This document shows, one piece after another, positions 1 to 6,647 of a DNA stretch of 14,817 nucleotides. The DNA is taken from the NCBI GenBank assembly GCA_035575095.1, contig DATLYF010000026.1, forward strand, positions 1-14,817. Reading direction: 5' to 3'. Both the position numbers and the translations under genes were made by a program. How positions within the stretch are numbered: position 1 is the stretch's first letter; each line of letters begins with the position of its first letter. The notes under the pieces are model-generated. The model made no database searches. It had not been told where the DNA came from and saw only the letters and a list, made by a program, of their open reading frames with translations. This DNA is from DATLYF01 sp035575095 (GTDB lineage Bacteria > Pseudomonadota > Gammaproteobacteria > Competibacterales > Competibacteraceae).

Positions 1-1214
1 CCCCGCCAGCGTCGAAACACCAGCGTGGCGTTGGTGCCACCGAAGCCGAAGCTGTTGGACATCACGGTATTCAGCTCCACTCCGTCGCGGCGCTCGCGCA
101 CGATGGGAAAGCCTTCCGCCTGCGGATCGAGGTTGTCGATGTTGGCGGAGGCGGCAATGAAGCCGTGCTCCATCATCAGCAAGCTATAGATGGCCTCGTG
201 CACGCCGGCGGCGCCCAAAGAATGTCCGGTCAGCGACTTGGTGGAGCTGATCGGCGGCACGGCCTCGCCGAACACTTCGCGCACCGCCTCCAGTTCGCGG
301 ATATCGCCCACCGGGGTGCTAGTGCCGTGGGTGTTGAGGTAGTCCACCGGGCCGTCCACGCCGTCCAAGGCCATGCGCATGCAGCGCACCGCACCCTCGC
401 CGGAGGGTTGCACCATGTCATAGCCGTCGGAGGTAGCGCCGTAGCCTACCAGCTCGGCGTAGATGCGGGCGCCGCGGGCCAGGGCATGCTGCAGTTCCTC
501 CAGCACCACCACGCCGCCGCCGCCAGAGATGACGAAGCCGTCGCGGCCGGCGTCGTAAGGCCGGGAGGCGCGCTCCGGGGTATCGTTGTACTTGGACGAC
601 AGCGCGCCCATGGCGTCGAACAGCTGGGTCAGACTCCAATGCAGTTCCTCACCGCCGCCGGCGAAGACGATATCCTGCTTGCCCCACTGGATCAGCTCGG
701 CACCATGGCCGATGCAGTGGGCGCTGGTGGCGCAGGCGGAGCTGATCGAGTAATTCACACCCTTGATACCGAAAGGCGTGGCCAGGCAGGCGGAGGTGGT
801 GCTGGCCATGGTGCGTGGCACCATATACGGGCCGACGCGGCGGATACCCTTCTGGCGCAGGATATCGGCAGCGGCCACGATGTTCTCCGGCGAGGCGCCA
901 CCGGTGCCCATGACCAGCCCGCTGCGCGGGTTGGATACCTGCTCCGTGGCCAGGCCGGCATCTTCGATGGCCTCCTGCATGGCCAGATAATTGTAGGCGG
1001 CGGCATTGCCCATGAACCGCAGCACCTTGCGGTCGATCCGCTCGGCCGGGTCGAGCTTGACGCGCCCGTGGACCTGAGAACGCAAGCCCAACTCACGATA
1101 CTCGGGCGCGAGCTCGAAGCCGCTGCGGCTGGCGCGCAAGGAATCCAGCACTTCGAAGCGGTTGTTGCCGATGCTGGAGACGATACCGATCCCGGTTACG
1201 ACCACACGACGCAT
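1..1214 (-). CDS. fabB: 3-oxoacyl-[ACP] synthase I (FabB), C-terminal end cut by window edge
   Basis: Condensing enzyme that elongates acyl-ACP with malonyl-ACP and is required for unsaturated fatty acid synthesis; cytoplasmic thiolase-fold dimer. The ATG at 1214 follows a GAGGAGG ribosome site about six bases upstream. Translation opens MRRVVVTGIGIVSS. The catalytic triad is visible: Cys161 in SSACATSAH, His296 in NTHGTSTP and His331 in KSLTGHSLGAAG, each two residues below the E. coli numbering (163/298/333). The Gly-rich end GFGGTNATLVFRRWR is present at the left edge; 404 codons are in the window against about 406 residues in E. coli, so only a few residues and the stop are missing. It lies 11 bp downstream of fabA on the same strand, the classic fabAB operon of gammaproteobacteria. 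FabF is the nearest alternative, but the fabA linkage and active-site contexts favour FabB. Confidence 0.96.
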   Translation of the reverse strand, partial: MRRVVVTGIGIVSSIGNNRFEVLDSLRASRSGFELAPEYRELGLRSQVHGRVKLDPAERIDRKVLRFMGNAAAYNYLAMQEAIEDAGLATEQVSNPRSGLVMGTGGASPENIVAAADILRQKGIRRVGPYMVPRTMASTTSACLATPFGIKGVNYSISSACATSAHCIGHGAELIQWGKQDIVFAGGGEELHWSLTQLFDAMGALSSKYNDTPERASRPYDAGRDGFVISGGGGVVVLEELQHALARGARIYAELVGYGATSDGYDMVQPSGEGAVRCMRMALDGVDGPVDYLNTHGTSTPVGDIRELEAVREVFGEAVPPISSTKSLTGHSLGAAGVHEAIYSLLMMEHGFIAASANIDNLDPQAEGFPIVRERRDGVELNTVMSNSFGFGGTNATLVFRRWR

Positions 1215-1225
1215 GATGACCCTCC

Positions 1226-1741
1226 TCAGAACCCCTCGGTAGAGGTGAACAGCCCGACCCGCAGGTCGTTGCCGTAATAGATCTCACGCCCGTCCACCTC
1301 CAGGGTGGCATTGGCGATACCCATCACCAATTTGCGCATGATCACCCGTTTCATGTGAATGCGGTAGGTCAAGAGTTTGGCCGATGGCAGCACCTGCCCG
1401 GTGAACTTGACCTCACCGCAGCCCAGCGCCCGCCCACGCCCCTGCCCCCCCATCCAGCCGAGGAAGAAACCGACCAACTGCCACATCGCGTCCAACCCCA
1501 GGCAACCCGGCATGACCTGGTCGCCGAGAAAATGGCAGTCGAAGAACCACAGGTCCGGGCTGATGTCCATCTCGGCGATGATGAGCCCCTTACCGAACTC
1601 GCCGCCATCCTCGCTGATGTGGGTGATGCGGTCGACCATCAGCATCGGCGGCATGGGCAACTGAGCGTTGCCGGGGCCGAATAGCTCGCCGCGGGCGCAG
1701 GCCAGCAGCTCTTCACGGGTATAGCGGGATTGTCTACTCAC
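1226..1741 (-). CDS. fabA: 3-hydroxydecanoyl-[ACP] dehydratase/isomerase (FabA)
   Basis: Bifunctional hot-dog-fold enzyme that dehydrates 3-hydroxydecanoyl-ACP and isomerises trans-2- to cis-3-decenoyl-ACP, the branch point to unsaturated fatty acids; cytoplasmic. The 171 residues match the family length (E. coli 172). The catalytic pair is at the canonical positions: His70 in WFFDCHFLGDQVMPGC and Asp84 in LGLDAMWQLVGF. The conserved block GEVKFTGQVLP follows. The start is a GTG at 1741, preceded at about ten bases by AAGGA; no in-frame ATG gives a better family length. It is the first gene of the fabA-fabB operon, with fabB starting 11 bp after its stop. FabZ is excluded by the length and by the FabA-type PGCLGLDAMWQL segment. 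Confidence 0.97.
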   Translation of the reverse strand: MSRQSRYTREELLACARGELFGPGNAQLPMPPMLMVDRITHISEDGGEFGKGLIIAEMDISPDLWFFDCHFLGDQVMPGCLGLDAMWQLVGFFLGWMGGQGRGRALGCGEVKFTGQVLPSAKLLTYRIHMKRVIMRKLVMGIANATLEVDGREIYYGNDLRVGLFTSTEGF

Positions 1742-1866
1742 TGGGGGGTTGTCCTTGCCGTTATGATAGGAGCGGCGCCGGCATTGCCAGCGCCACAGAA
1801 CGGCTAGTATATAAAGTTTTCACACTCTTCCACCCGCCGACGACACGTCGACTACAGGTGATCGCG
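1742..1866. promoter_or_regulatory. Divergent promoter region between fabA and the MBL hydrolase gene
   Basis: The gap holds an AT-rich core (1805-1820) inside GC-rich sequence. On the minus strand TATACT (complement of 1806-1811) is a good -10 candidate for fabAB, although its -35 is poor. On the plus strand TATAAA at 1810-1815 could serve the hydrolase gene, so the two -10 elements would overlap. The fabA leader contains an imperfect stem, GGCGCCGG at 1774-1781 against CCAGCGCC at 1787-1794. I see no convincing FabR- or DesT-type palindrome. The promoter calls rest on motif resemblance only. Confidence 0.4.
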
Positions 1867-2589
1867 ATGACCCCGGAACAACCGTTTGTGATTCACGCCC
1901 TGGAACTGGGCCCCTGGCAGAACGTGATCTACGTGATCGAGGATCGCGCCACGGCCCGCGCCGCCGTCGTCGACCCAGCCTGGGACGTGCCCAGTATCGT
2001 GCGGCTGGTCGAACAGCACGGCCTGGCCGTCACCGACATCCTGCTCACTCACAGCCACATCGACCACATCAACGGCGTCGACGAACTGCTCGCCCACAGC
2101 GACGCCGAACTGCACCTGCTCAAGCCCGAGGCGCAGTTCTGGGGCAAGGAGCTGGCTCGCCCCAGCCTGCATCACGGCGGCGACCTGATCCGCCTCGGGC
2201 ACACCGAGATCCGCATCCTGCACACTCCCGGCCACACCCCTGGCTCTGCCTGCTACCAGTTGGGTGACCACGTGCTCACCGGCGATACCATCTTCGTCTA
2301 CGGCTGTGGACGCTGTGATCTCAAGGGCGGCGATCCCGAACAGATGTTCCACACTCTGCGCCAACTGGCCACCGGCCTGCCCGGAGAGACGGTGATCCAC
2401 CCCGGCCACAACTACGGCATCACCCCAACCTCCACCATGGCCGAGCAGGTGGAAGGCAATCCCTTCTTCCACCACCACGACAGCCAGTCCTTCGTGCAAT
2501 ACCGCATGGGCCTGCACGATCGGCCAGAGCCCTATACCCCGGTACCCCATCCGCATCGCCATGGGCATCGCGGTCATCATCACCACTGA
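1867..2589 (+). CDS. Metallo-beta-lactamase-fold hydrolase, glyoxalase-II-like, with His-rich C-terminus
   Basis: Predicted cytoplasmic metal-dependent hydrolase of 240 residues. The first metal motif THSHIDH (His62, His64, Asp66, His67), His123 in HTPGHTPGS, Asp140 in TGDTIF and His181 in HPGHNYG give a full binuclear site. The CGRCDLKGG segment after TGDTIF is the type seen in glyoxalase II, YcbL-like and persulfide dioxygenase members, so a thioester or glutathione-thiol substrate is plausible but not shown. The ATG at 1867 is chosen over the in-frame GTG at 1858 because AGGTGATC (1856-1863), an anti-SD complement, lies just upstream and overlaps that GTG. The last 13 residues contain eight histidines (PHPHRHGHRGHHHH), and there is a further HHH near residue 202. 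It diverges from fabA and converges on upp. The fold is sure, the substrate unknown. Confidence 0.85.
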   Translation: MTPEQPFVIHALELGPWQNVIYVIEDRATARAAVVDPAWDVPSIVRLVEQHGLAVTDILLTHSHIDHINGVDELLAHSDAELHLLKPEAQFWGKELARPSLHHGGDLIRLGHTEIRILHTPGHTPGSACYQLGDHVLTGDTIFVYGCGRCDLKGGDPEQMFHTLRQLATGLPGETVIHPGHNYGITPTSTMAEQVEGNPFFHHHDSQSFVQYRMGLHDRPEPYTPVPHPHRHGHRGHHHH

Positions 2590-2592
2590 CGA

Positions 2593-2657
2593 GCGCCGGA
2601 CATCTTCCCATACGAAGTTGTATGACAGTCCCGGTATGGGGCGGGGATGTCCAGCGC
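2593..2657. repeat. Imperfect inverted repeat with alternative pairings
   Basis: The left arm 2593-2613 reads GCGCCGGACATC then CCCATAC after TT. The right arm 2634-2657 is its imperfect complement, ending GATGTCC A GCGC. A shorter perfect stem lies inside: CATAC (2609-2613), loop GAAGTT, GTATG (2620-2624). The same CATAC can pair instead with the second GTATG at 2634-2638, so two structures exclude each other. It sits between two convergent genes and may act as a terminator or RNA-stabilising element, but no T-run follows on either strand. Confidence 0.5.
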
Positions 2658-2687
2658 AGTGGCCCCGTAACATGTACCGACTGCGCT
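2653..2687. repeat. Perfect 8-bp inverted repeat just after upp
   Basis: AGCGCAGT (2653-2660) and ACTGCGCT (2680-2687) are exact reverse complements separated by 19 bases. The element begins 15 bases beyond the upp stop on the minus strand and could help end upp transcription. The lack of a U-tract makes a rho-independent mechanism unlikely. It overlaps the right end of the larger inverted repeat at 2593-2657. Confidence 0.45.
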
Positions 2688-2701
2688 AGCCGCAGCGACT
2701 A

Positions 2702-3328
2702 TCATTTGGTACCGAAGATCTTGTCGCCGGCATCGCCCAGGCCGGGCAGGATGTAGCCTTTGTCATTGAGGCGCTCGTCGATGGCGGCGGTATAGACCTC
2801 CATATCCGGGTGGCTCTCCTCCAGGCGCCTGATGCCCTCGGGGGCGGCTACCAGGAACAGGCCCTTGATATGCCTACAGCCAGCCTCCTTGAGCATATCC
2901 ACGGTGGCCACCAGGGTGCCGCCGGTAGCCAGCATGGGATCGACGATCAGGGCGATGCGCTCGTCCATGCGGCTGGTCAGCTTCTCGTAATAGGCCACCG
3001 GCTGCAGCGTCTGCTCGTCGCGCTGGAAGCCGACCACGCTCACCTTGGCGGCGGGGATCAGTTCCAGCACCCCGGGTAGCATCCCCAAGCCGGCGCGCAG
3101 AATGGGGACGATGGTGATCTTCTTGCCCTTGATGCGGCGCACCGTCACCGGCCCGGCCCAACCCTGGATCACCTCCTCCTCGGTTTCCAGATCCTTGGTA
3201 GCCTCGTAGGTGAGCAGCATGGCCACTTCCGAAGCCAGTTCGCGAAAGCTCTTGGTGCTGATCTCGGCCTGGCGCATCAGGCCCAGCTTGTGCTGGATGA
3301 GCGGATGATCGACCTGCATGACTCGCAC
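2702..3328 (-). CDS. upp: Uracil phosphoribosyltransferase
   Basis: Pyrimidine salvage enzyme that joins uracil and PRPP to give UMP and pyrophosphate; cytoplasmic type I phosphoribosyltransferase. The 208 residues equal the E. coli length. DPMLATGGT at 130-138 is the PRPP-binding loop. The C-terminal GYILPGLGDAGDKIFGTK (191-208) is the uracil-recognition segment typical of UPRTases. The N-terminal HPLIQHKLGLMR is also characteristic. The start is GTG at 3328, with GAGGAG eight to nine bases upstream; the ATG at 3319 would be too far from that site. It is a single gene on the minus strand, convergent with the MBL hydrolase. No uraA-type permease is next to it. Confidence 0.97.
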   Translation of the reverse strand: MRVMQVDHPLIQHKLGLMRQAEISTKSFRELASEVAMLLTYEATKDLETEEEVIQGWAGPVTVRRIKGKKITIVPILRAGLGMLPGVLELIPAAKVSVVGFQRDEQTLQPVAYYEKLTSRMDERIALIVDPMLATGGTLVATVDMLKEAGCRHIKGLFLVAAPEGIRRLEESHPDMEVYTAAIDERLNDKGYILPGLGDAGDKIFGTK

Positions 3329-3417
3329 GTCAGCGTCTCCTCTGCGGGGGTGGTCAACGCGGCAGCAGCGCTGGTCGGCTGCCGATCAGCGCCATCAGCA
3401 TACCGAACGGGGCCAGC

Positions 3418-3447
3418 GCGGCGCCGTCGCCGAAGCAGGGGCGCCGC
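3418..3447. repeat. GC-rich perfect inverted repeat between ldtD and upp
   Basis: GCGGCGCC (3418-3425) and GGCGCCGC (3440-3447) pair exactly around a 14-base loop. It lies 31 bases after the L,D-transpeptidase stop and about 90 bases before the upp start on the minus strand. It could be a terminator stem for the former or part of the upp leader, but no U-run follows. The rest of 3329-3478 shows no credible gene; I see no clear upp promoter. Confidence 0.4.
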
Positions 3448-3478
3448 CACCGCGGGCACCGCACTGAGTGACTGTCGC

Positions 3479-5380
3479 TCAGATTTGCGTGGGATAGAGT
3501 GCTTCGGCCAGGGCCGGATCGCGCTTGTAGATGTCCTTGCGGAACTGCACGTTGCCCTCTTCGTCCGCCCAGGCCGTCCAATACTGGACGAACACCGGGA
3601 TCTCCTGAGGCAGCTTGACGGTACGCTGCTTGCCGCCGTCATAGGCCTTGAAGATGGCGTCCCGATCCCAGCGTGGATCATCGCGCAGTAAATACTCGGC
3701 CAGCTCCAGCGGTCGCGAGACGCGGATACAGCCGGAGCTGTAGGTGCGCTCGGCACGGGCGAACAGCTCCGGATTGGAAGTGTCGTGCAAGTACACGCTA
3801 TAAGGATTGGGCAACATGAACTTGACCCGCCCCAGGGCGTTTTTCTTGCCCGGATCCTGACGCATGCGGAACGGAAAATAACCCTTGCTGACGCTGTACC
3901 AGTCCACTGAGCCCGGATCGATTTCCTGGCCCTCGCGGTTGAAGATACGGATGTTCTGCCGCGCCAGGGCGTAGGGATCCCCGCGCAGCATGGGCAGCTT
4001 GTCCTCGATGGCGATGGTACGCGGCACGTGCCAGTAGGGGCTGAACACCAGATAGGACATGTTGGCGGTGAACACCGGCGTCGGCCGCCGCTCCATGCCC
4101 ACCACGATCTTGTCGCTGTAAATGGTGCGGCCGCTCTCGATGATGCTCATGGTGAAGCCGGTCAGGTCCACCTTGATGTAGCGCTCGCTGAAGCTGGCCG
4201 GCATCCAGCGCCAGCGCTCCAGGTTGAGTTCGATCTGGCGGATGCGCTCCTGCACCGGCACGTTCATCACCGCCACGGTCTGCTCACCCACCACGCCGTC
4301 GTCATCCAGGCCGTGACGGCGCTGGAAGCGTTTCACCGCCTCGTACAGCTCGCGGTCGAACAGCGTCTCGGTGTCGGCGCTGCCGGACTTGCCCTTGTCG
4401 GCAATCTTGGTCAAGGTGCCAGCGGCCTGCCTTCCACCGGCCAGATCGCCGCTGGCGTGCAAGCGGGCACGTAGTTCCCGAACCCGCGGACTGCGCTCGC
4501 CCAGCACCAGCTTGGGCCCGGGCGATACCTGCGGCCAGCCGCCTTGGGCAGCGAGCGCCCGATACCGGGCCAGGGCCTGCTTCAGCCGCTGGTACTCGGG
4601 ATGGGGCGGCGTCACCTGGTGCAGCGCCGTCTTCACTTGAGCACCGTCCACAGCCTGGCCGAGCAAGGCCACCAGATCGTGGCTGCGCGGCGGCAGCCGC
4701 CAGTCCTTGTCTACCTTGCGCTCGCCAATCCGGCCTATCAGAAGATGCCGGGCATAGTGCAGGAAGGCATCGCTGAGCAGCAGCTCCAGGTCCGCCAGTT
4801 GGAGCGGCGTGGCCTCAGCCGCCGCGCGTACTGCGGCGATGGCGGTCACGATCGCGTCCCTGCGGTAATCCTGAGGCCGCAGCCCTTCCTCATCGGCCCG
4901 CGACAGCACGCCGAGCAACTCCTCGGCAGCCGGCGATATCCCATCGCCGGCCAGCCAGGCCGGCCGATAATCGCGCTGTCCATAGAACTGCAGCACCAGT
5001 CCCGGCTGTCGTAGGCGCAAGCCGGCAGCGAACAGCTCTACCTTGGGCTTGACCACAGGCGGGGGCGGAGCGACCTGGGCCGGTGCGGGAGCAGGCGCGG
5101 ACATCGTTTCGGCGGTTTGTTCGTCGGCGCTCGGCTCGGCATTGGCATCGTCCTCGCTCACCGCCGCCGACGCCGGTGCCAAGGGCGCCGACGAGGCTGT
5201 GACAGCGGCGGCAGCGGCTGCCGCTTCGGCCGCCTGCACGGCGCTATAGAGCGGCTCTAGGCGTGAGCGCAGCTCCTCCCGAGCCGGCTCCTGCGAAAAC
5301 TCGCCGGGAGCGCCATAGGCGCAAGCGAAGAGGGAGAGTCCCAGCAAGGGTGCGACAAGACGGCTGGCTGTTTTGGTCAT
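3479..5380 (-). CDS. ldtD: LdtD/YcbB-type L,D-transpeptidase (exported)
   Basis: Periplasmic enzyme expected to form 3-3 (meso-DAP to meso-DAP) peptidoglycan crosslinks. The ATG at 5380 (633 residues) is preferred over an upstream in-frame GTG at 5428 because it begins a signal sequence: MTKTASRLV, then a hydrophobic core, then LFAC at 17-20. That Cys20 might be a lipoprotein cysteine, although Phe at -2 is unusual; otherwise signal peptidase I would cleave nearby. Residues about 48-112 form an Ala-, Glu- and Pro-rich linker. A YcbB-type scaffold domain follows, then a peptidoglycan-binding repeat (about 290-375, GLDDDGVVGEQT) and the YkuD catalytic domain (about 400-570). The catalytic motif has His532 (YLHDT) and Cys551 (YSSGCIRVSRP). 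E. coli LdtD has 615 residues. It has its own promoter (5431-5459) and no obvious operon partner. The class is firm; the exact paralogue is inferred from length and domain order. Confidence 0.88.
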   Translation of the reverse strand: MTKTASRLVAPLLGLSLFACAYGAPGEFSQEPAREELRSRLEPLYSAVQAAEAAAAAAAVTASSAPLAPASAAVSEDDANAEPSADEQTAETMSAPAPAPAQVAPPPPVVKPKVELFAAGLRLRQPGLVLQFYGQRDYRPAWLAGDGISPAAEELLGVLSRADEEGLRPQDYRRDAIVTAIAAVRAAAEATPLQLADLELLLSDAFLHYARHLLIGRIGERKVDKDWRLPPRSHDLVALLGQAVDGAQVKTALHQVTPPHPEYQRLKQALARYRALAAQGGWPQVSPGPKLVLGERSPRVRELRARLHASGDLAGGRQAAGTLTKIADKGKSGSADTETLFDRELYEAVKRFQRRHGLDDDGVVGEQTVAVMNVPVQERIRQIELNLERWRWMPASFSERYIKVDLTGFTMSIIESGRTIYSDKIVVGMERRPTPVFTANMSYLVFSPYWHVPRTIAIEDKLPMLRGDPYALARQNIRIFNREGQEIDPGSVDWYSVSKGYFPFRMRQDPGKKNALGRVKFMLPNPYSVYLHDTSNPELFARAERTYSSGCIRVSRPLELAEYLLRDDPRWDRDAIFKAYDGGKQRTVKLPQEIPVFVQYWTAWADEEGNVQFRKDIYKRDPALAEALYPTQI

Positions 5381-5430
5381 TCGCGGCTGCCTTGTAAAGT
5401 TACAACGGGCCTGTAGCCCAGCGACCACAA

Positions 5431-5459
5431 ATTATCAACGATGCCACGAATAAGGTAAA
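5431..5459 (-). promoter_or_regulatory. Sigma70-like promoter for the L,D-transpeptidase gene
   Basis: Read on the minus strand, TTTACC (complement of 5454-5459) and GATAAT (complement of 5431-5436) are separated by exactly 17 bases. They match the -35 consensus at four of six and the -10 consensus at five of six positions. Transcription would start near 5424, leaving a leader of about 45 bases before the ATG at 5380. It follows the stop of the DUF2173-like cluster, so ldtD can be expressed independently. Confidence 0.55.
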
Positions 5460-5467
5460 TCGTTGAT
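5434..5467. promoter_or_regulatory. Perfect 9-bp inverted repeat overlapping the ldtD promoter
   Basis: ATCAACGAT (5434-5442) and ATCGTTGAT (5459-5467) are exact reverse complements, with arm centres 25 bp apart. One arm overlaps the proposed -10 and the other touches the proposed -35, a layout expected of a repressor or stress-regulator operator. It could also be a weak terminator stem for the upstream cluster, but no T-run follows it on the minus strand. Confidence 0.45.
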
Positions 5468-5503
5468 TACAAGTCGCGAACCCCGCATCATTCGCCATCG
5501 ACA

Positions 5504-5836
5504 TTACCAGTGGGACACTTCTTCCATCTCCAGCAGCAGGTCATTCCAGCGTCCCTCGTCATTGTTGACGATGCAGACGATGTTGGCGACGCAGCAGGTG
5601 GAAGTGGTCTCACCGCGCACGATCCAGCCACGCGGCGGAGTCCAGCCGCGCATGCCGGTGAACATGGAGAGCTGATCGGCGTTGCCCTGGCACATACGAC
5701 GGAAGTCGTGGGCGAACTTGGCCAGCTTGAGCATCTCGTCTCGGCTCGCCCGGCCGTAGCCTTCCACCAGGCTGCCGTCGTCACGGAACCGACACACCAC
5801 TTCCACCCCATCCAGGGCCAGCAGGCGCTTGATCAT
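5504..5836 (-). CDS. DUF2173-like small protein, paralogue C
   Basis: A 110-residue soluble protein of unknown function, the last of three adjacent paralogues. The ATG at 5836 has GGGGAG six bases upstream, and its start lies 15 bp after the stop of the middle paralogue, so they are co-transcribed. An N-terminal LLALDGVEVVCRFRDDGSLV segment is followed by a helical middle and the strong block GWTPPRGWIVRG (64-75) with TSTCCVANIVCIVNN (78-92). The same block occurs in paralogue A as LPVRGWILRG and SSLCVMANVFCLLDN. I recognise this pattern as DUF2173. Size and strand-helix-strand layout suggest a roadblock/LC7-like fold, which is inference. No signal peptide or membrane segment. Three cysteines lie at 81, 82 and 88. 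No function is assigned. Confidence 0.75.
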   Translation of the reverse strand: MIKRLLALDGVEVVCRFRDDGSLVEGYGRASRDEMLKLAKFAHDFRRMCQGNADQLSMFTGMRGWTPPRGWIVRGETTSTCCVANIVCIVNNDEGRWNDLLLEMEEVSHW

Positions 5837-5851
5837 GCCGCTCTCCCCGTC

Positions 5852-6238
5852 TCAGCTTTCCAGCAGGCGCAGAGCCGCGCCGTAATCGGCCTGGTTGTTG
5901 CTCAGCACGACCCCGATGAAGGGAGGCCAGATCTCGTTGCCGCCGGTCTTGCGGCTTTCCCTCTGGTGGGCACTGATCACCACCGACCAGTCGAAGCCGA
6001 GCAGGGTGAATTCGTGCACGGGATAGAAGCCGCCGATATTGGTGAGCTTGTCCAGGCCGCGTGCCTGCATGGCGGCGATGCTCATGTTGGCGGCACAGAC
6101 ATGGGCCAGCAGGTCGAGGATCTCGGGGTTGAGCAGATCGCTGGCTCTGATGCTGTGGTTGAGCAGCTCGCCGCTGCCACGGAACTCGAATGCCGCCAGT
6201 GCGCCCGGCAAGTCCATCAATTGCTCGATCGTCGCCAT
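5852..6238 (-). CDS. DUF2173-like small protein, paralogue B (diverged)
   Basis: A 128-residue protein of unknown function between two paralogues. The ATG at 6238 is preceded by GGAGG nine bases upstream. The N-terminal MATIEQLMDLPGALAAFEF matches the opening LxxLPGVxAAxEF of paralogue A. The middle AHVCAANMSIAAMQARGLDK resembles the Cys-containing helix of A (SILCRATTMGLAMEGDML). The C-terminal half has changed: the RGW signature of the other two is replaced by VHEFTLLG (74-81), the Cys-V-x-(A)N segment is lost, and about 15 extra polar residues (HQRESRKTGGNEIWPP, 91-106) come before the last strand and helix (GVVLSNNQADYG). It may have a different partner or ligand. Family membership here is inferred from alignment by eye and synteny. 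Confidence 0.65.
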   Translation of the reverse strand: MATIEQLMDLPGALAAFEFRGSGELLNHSIRASDLLNPEILDLLAHVCAANMSIAAMQARGLDKLTNIGGFYPVHEFTLLGFDWSVVISAHQRESRKTGGNEIWPPFIGVVLSNNQADYGAALRLLES

Positions 6239-6290
6239 TTATCGCTTCCTCCAGTGGTATCGTCGTTGTCTTCGACTGAGCGTCGCCGGC

Positions 6291-6647
6291 TCAGATCAGG
6301 TCCATGGCCTCACCGGCCAGGGCCTGGCGCAGATAGGCCACGATGGTATCCAGGCTGCCCTGGCGATTGTCCAGCAGACAGAAGACATTGGCCATGACGC
6401 ACAAGCTGCTGCGCGGCCCGCGCAGTATCCAGCCGCGCACCGGCAGTATTCCCAGGTTGCGGCCGAAGTAACCGAGCATGTCGCCCTCCATGGCAAGCCC
6501 CATGGTGGTGGCTCGGCACAGAATCGAGGCCATGCGCGCCTGTTCCTCGCTCAGCGCTCCTCTGTAGGAGAAGCGATCGCCCCGATAGGCGTACTCGCCG
6601 GCGGCGATCACCCCCGGCTTCAGCAACAGTTCCGTTACGATGCTCAT
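6291..6647 (-). CDS. DUF2173-like small protein, paralogue A
   Basis: A 118-residue soluble protein of unknown function, first of the three-gene run. The ATG at 6647 is chosen because GGGAG sits five bases upstream; an in-frame GTG at 6653 lies inside that ribosome site. The N-terminus MSIVTELLLKPGVIAAGEY is followed by a tyrosine- and glycine-rich turn, a helix with Cys44 (SILCRATTMG), and the block ILPVRGWILRG (68-77) then SSLCVMANVFCLLDN (80-94). This block aligns closely with paralogue C. The stop is 52 bp before paralogue B, so a shared transcript is likely. The upstream gap to the divergent RDD gene (6648-6780) is the only place for a promoter; I see only weak matches there. DUF2173 assignment is from recognition of the motif pattern. 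Confidence 0.75.
   Translation of the reverse strand: MSIVTELLLKPGVIAAGEYAYRGDRFSYRGALSEEQARMASILCRATTMGLAMEGDMLGYFGRNLGILPVRGWILRGPRSSLCVMANVFCLLDNRQGSLDTIVAYLRQALAGEAMDLI

Noticed and set aside
165..1277. 370-codon open frame on the plus strand opposite fabB
   Set aside because: It is antisense to FabB, with His/Gly/Ala-rich composition typical of a reverse frame.
2434..2586. Cloning-vector His tag at the C-terminus of the MBL hydrolase
   Set aside because: The histidines are interspersed with Pro, Arg and Gly, use mixed CAC/CAT codons, and the gene continues into native-looking chromosomal sequence, so an engineered tag is unlikely.
2609..2624. loxP-like sequence ATACGAAGTT
   Set aside because: Ten bases match one loxP arm, but there is no second arm with the 8-base spacer, and no recombinase or phage gene is nearby; chance is likely.
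1852..2673. 273-codon minus-strand frame opposite the MBL hydrolase
   Set aside because: The plus-strand protein has all the metal-binding motifs; this frame is Val/Ala/Gly-rich antisense with no ribosome site.
3354..3581. Small minus-strand frame ending in GMLMALIGSRPALLPR before upp
   Set aside because: Most of it overlaps the ldtD end in another frame, there is no ribosome site at its inner ATGs, and it has no family resemblance. A 15-codon leader peptide is possible but unsupported.
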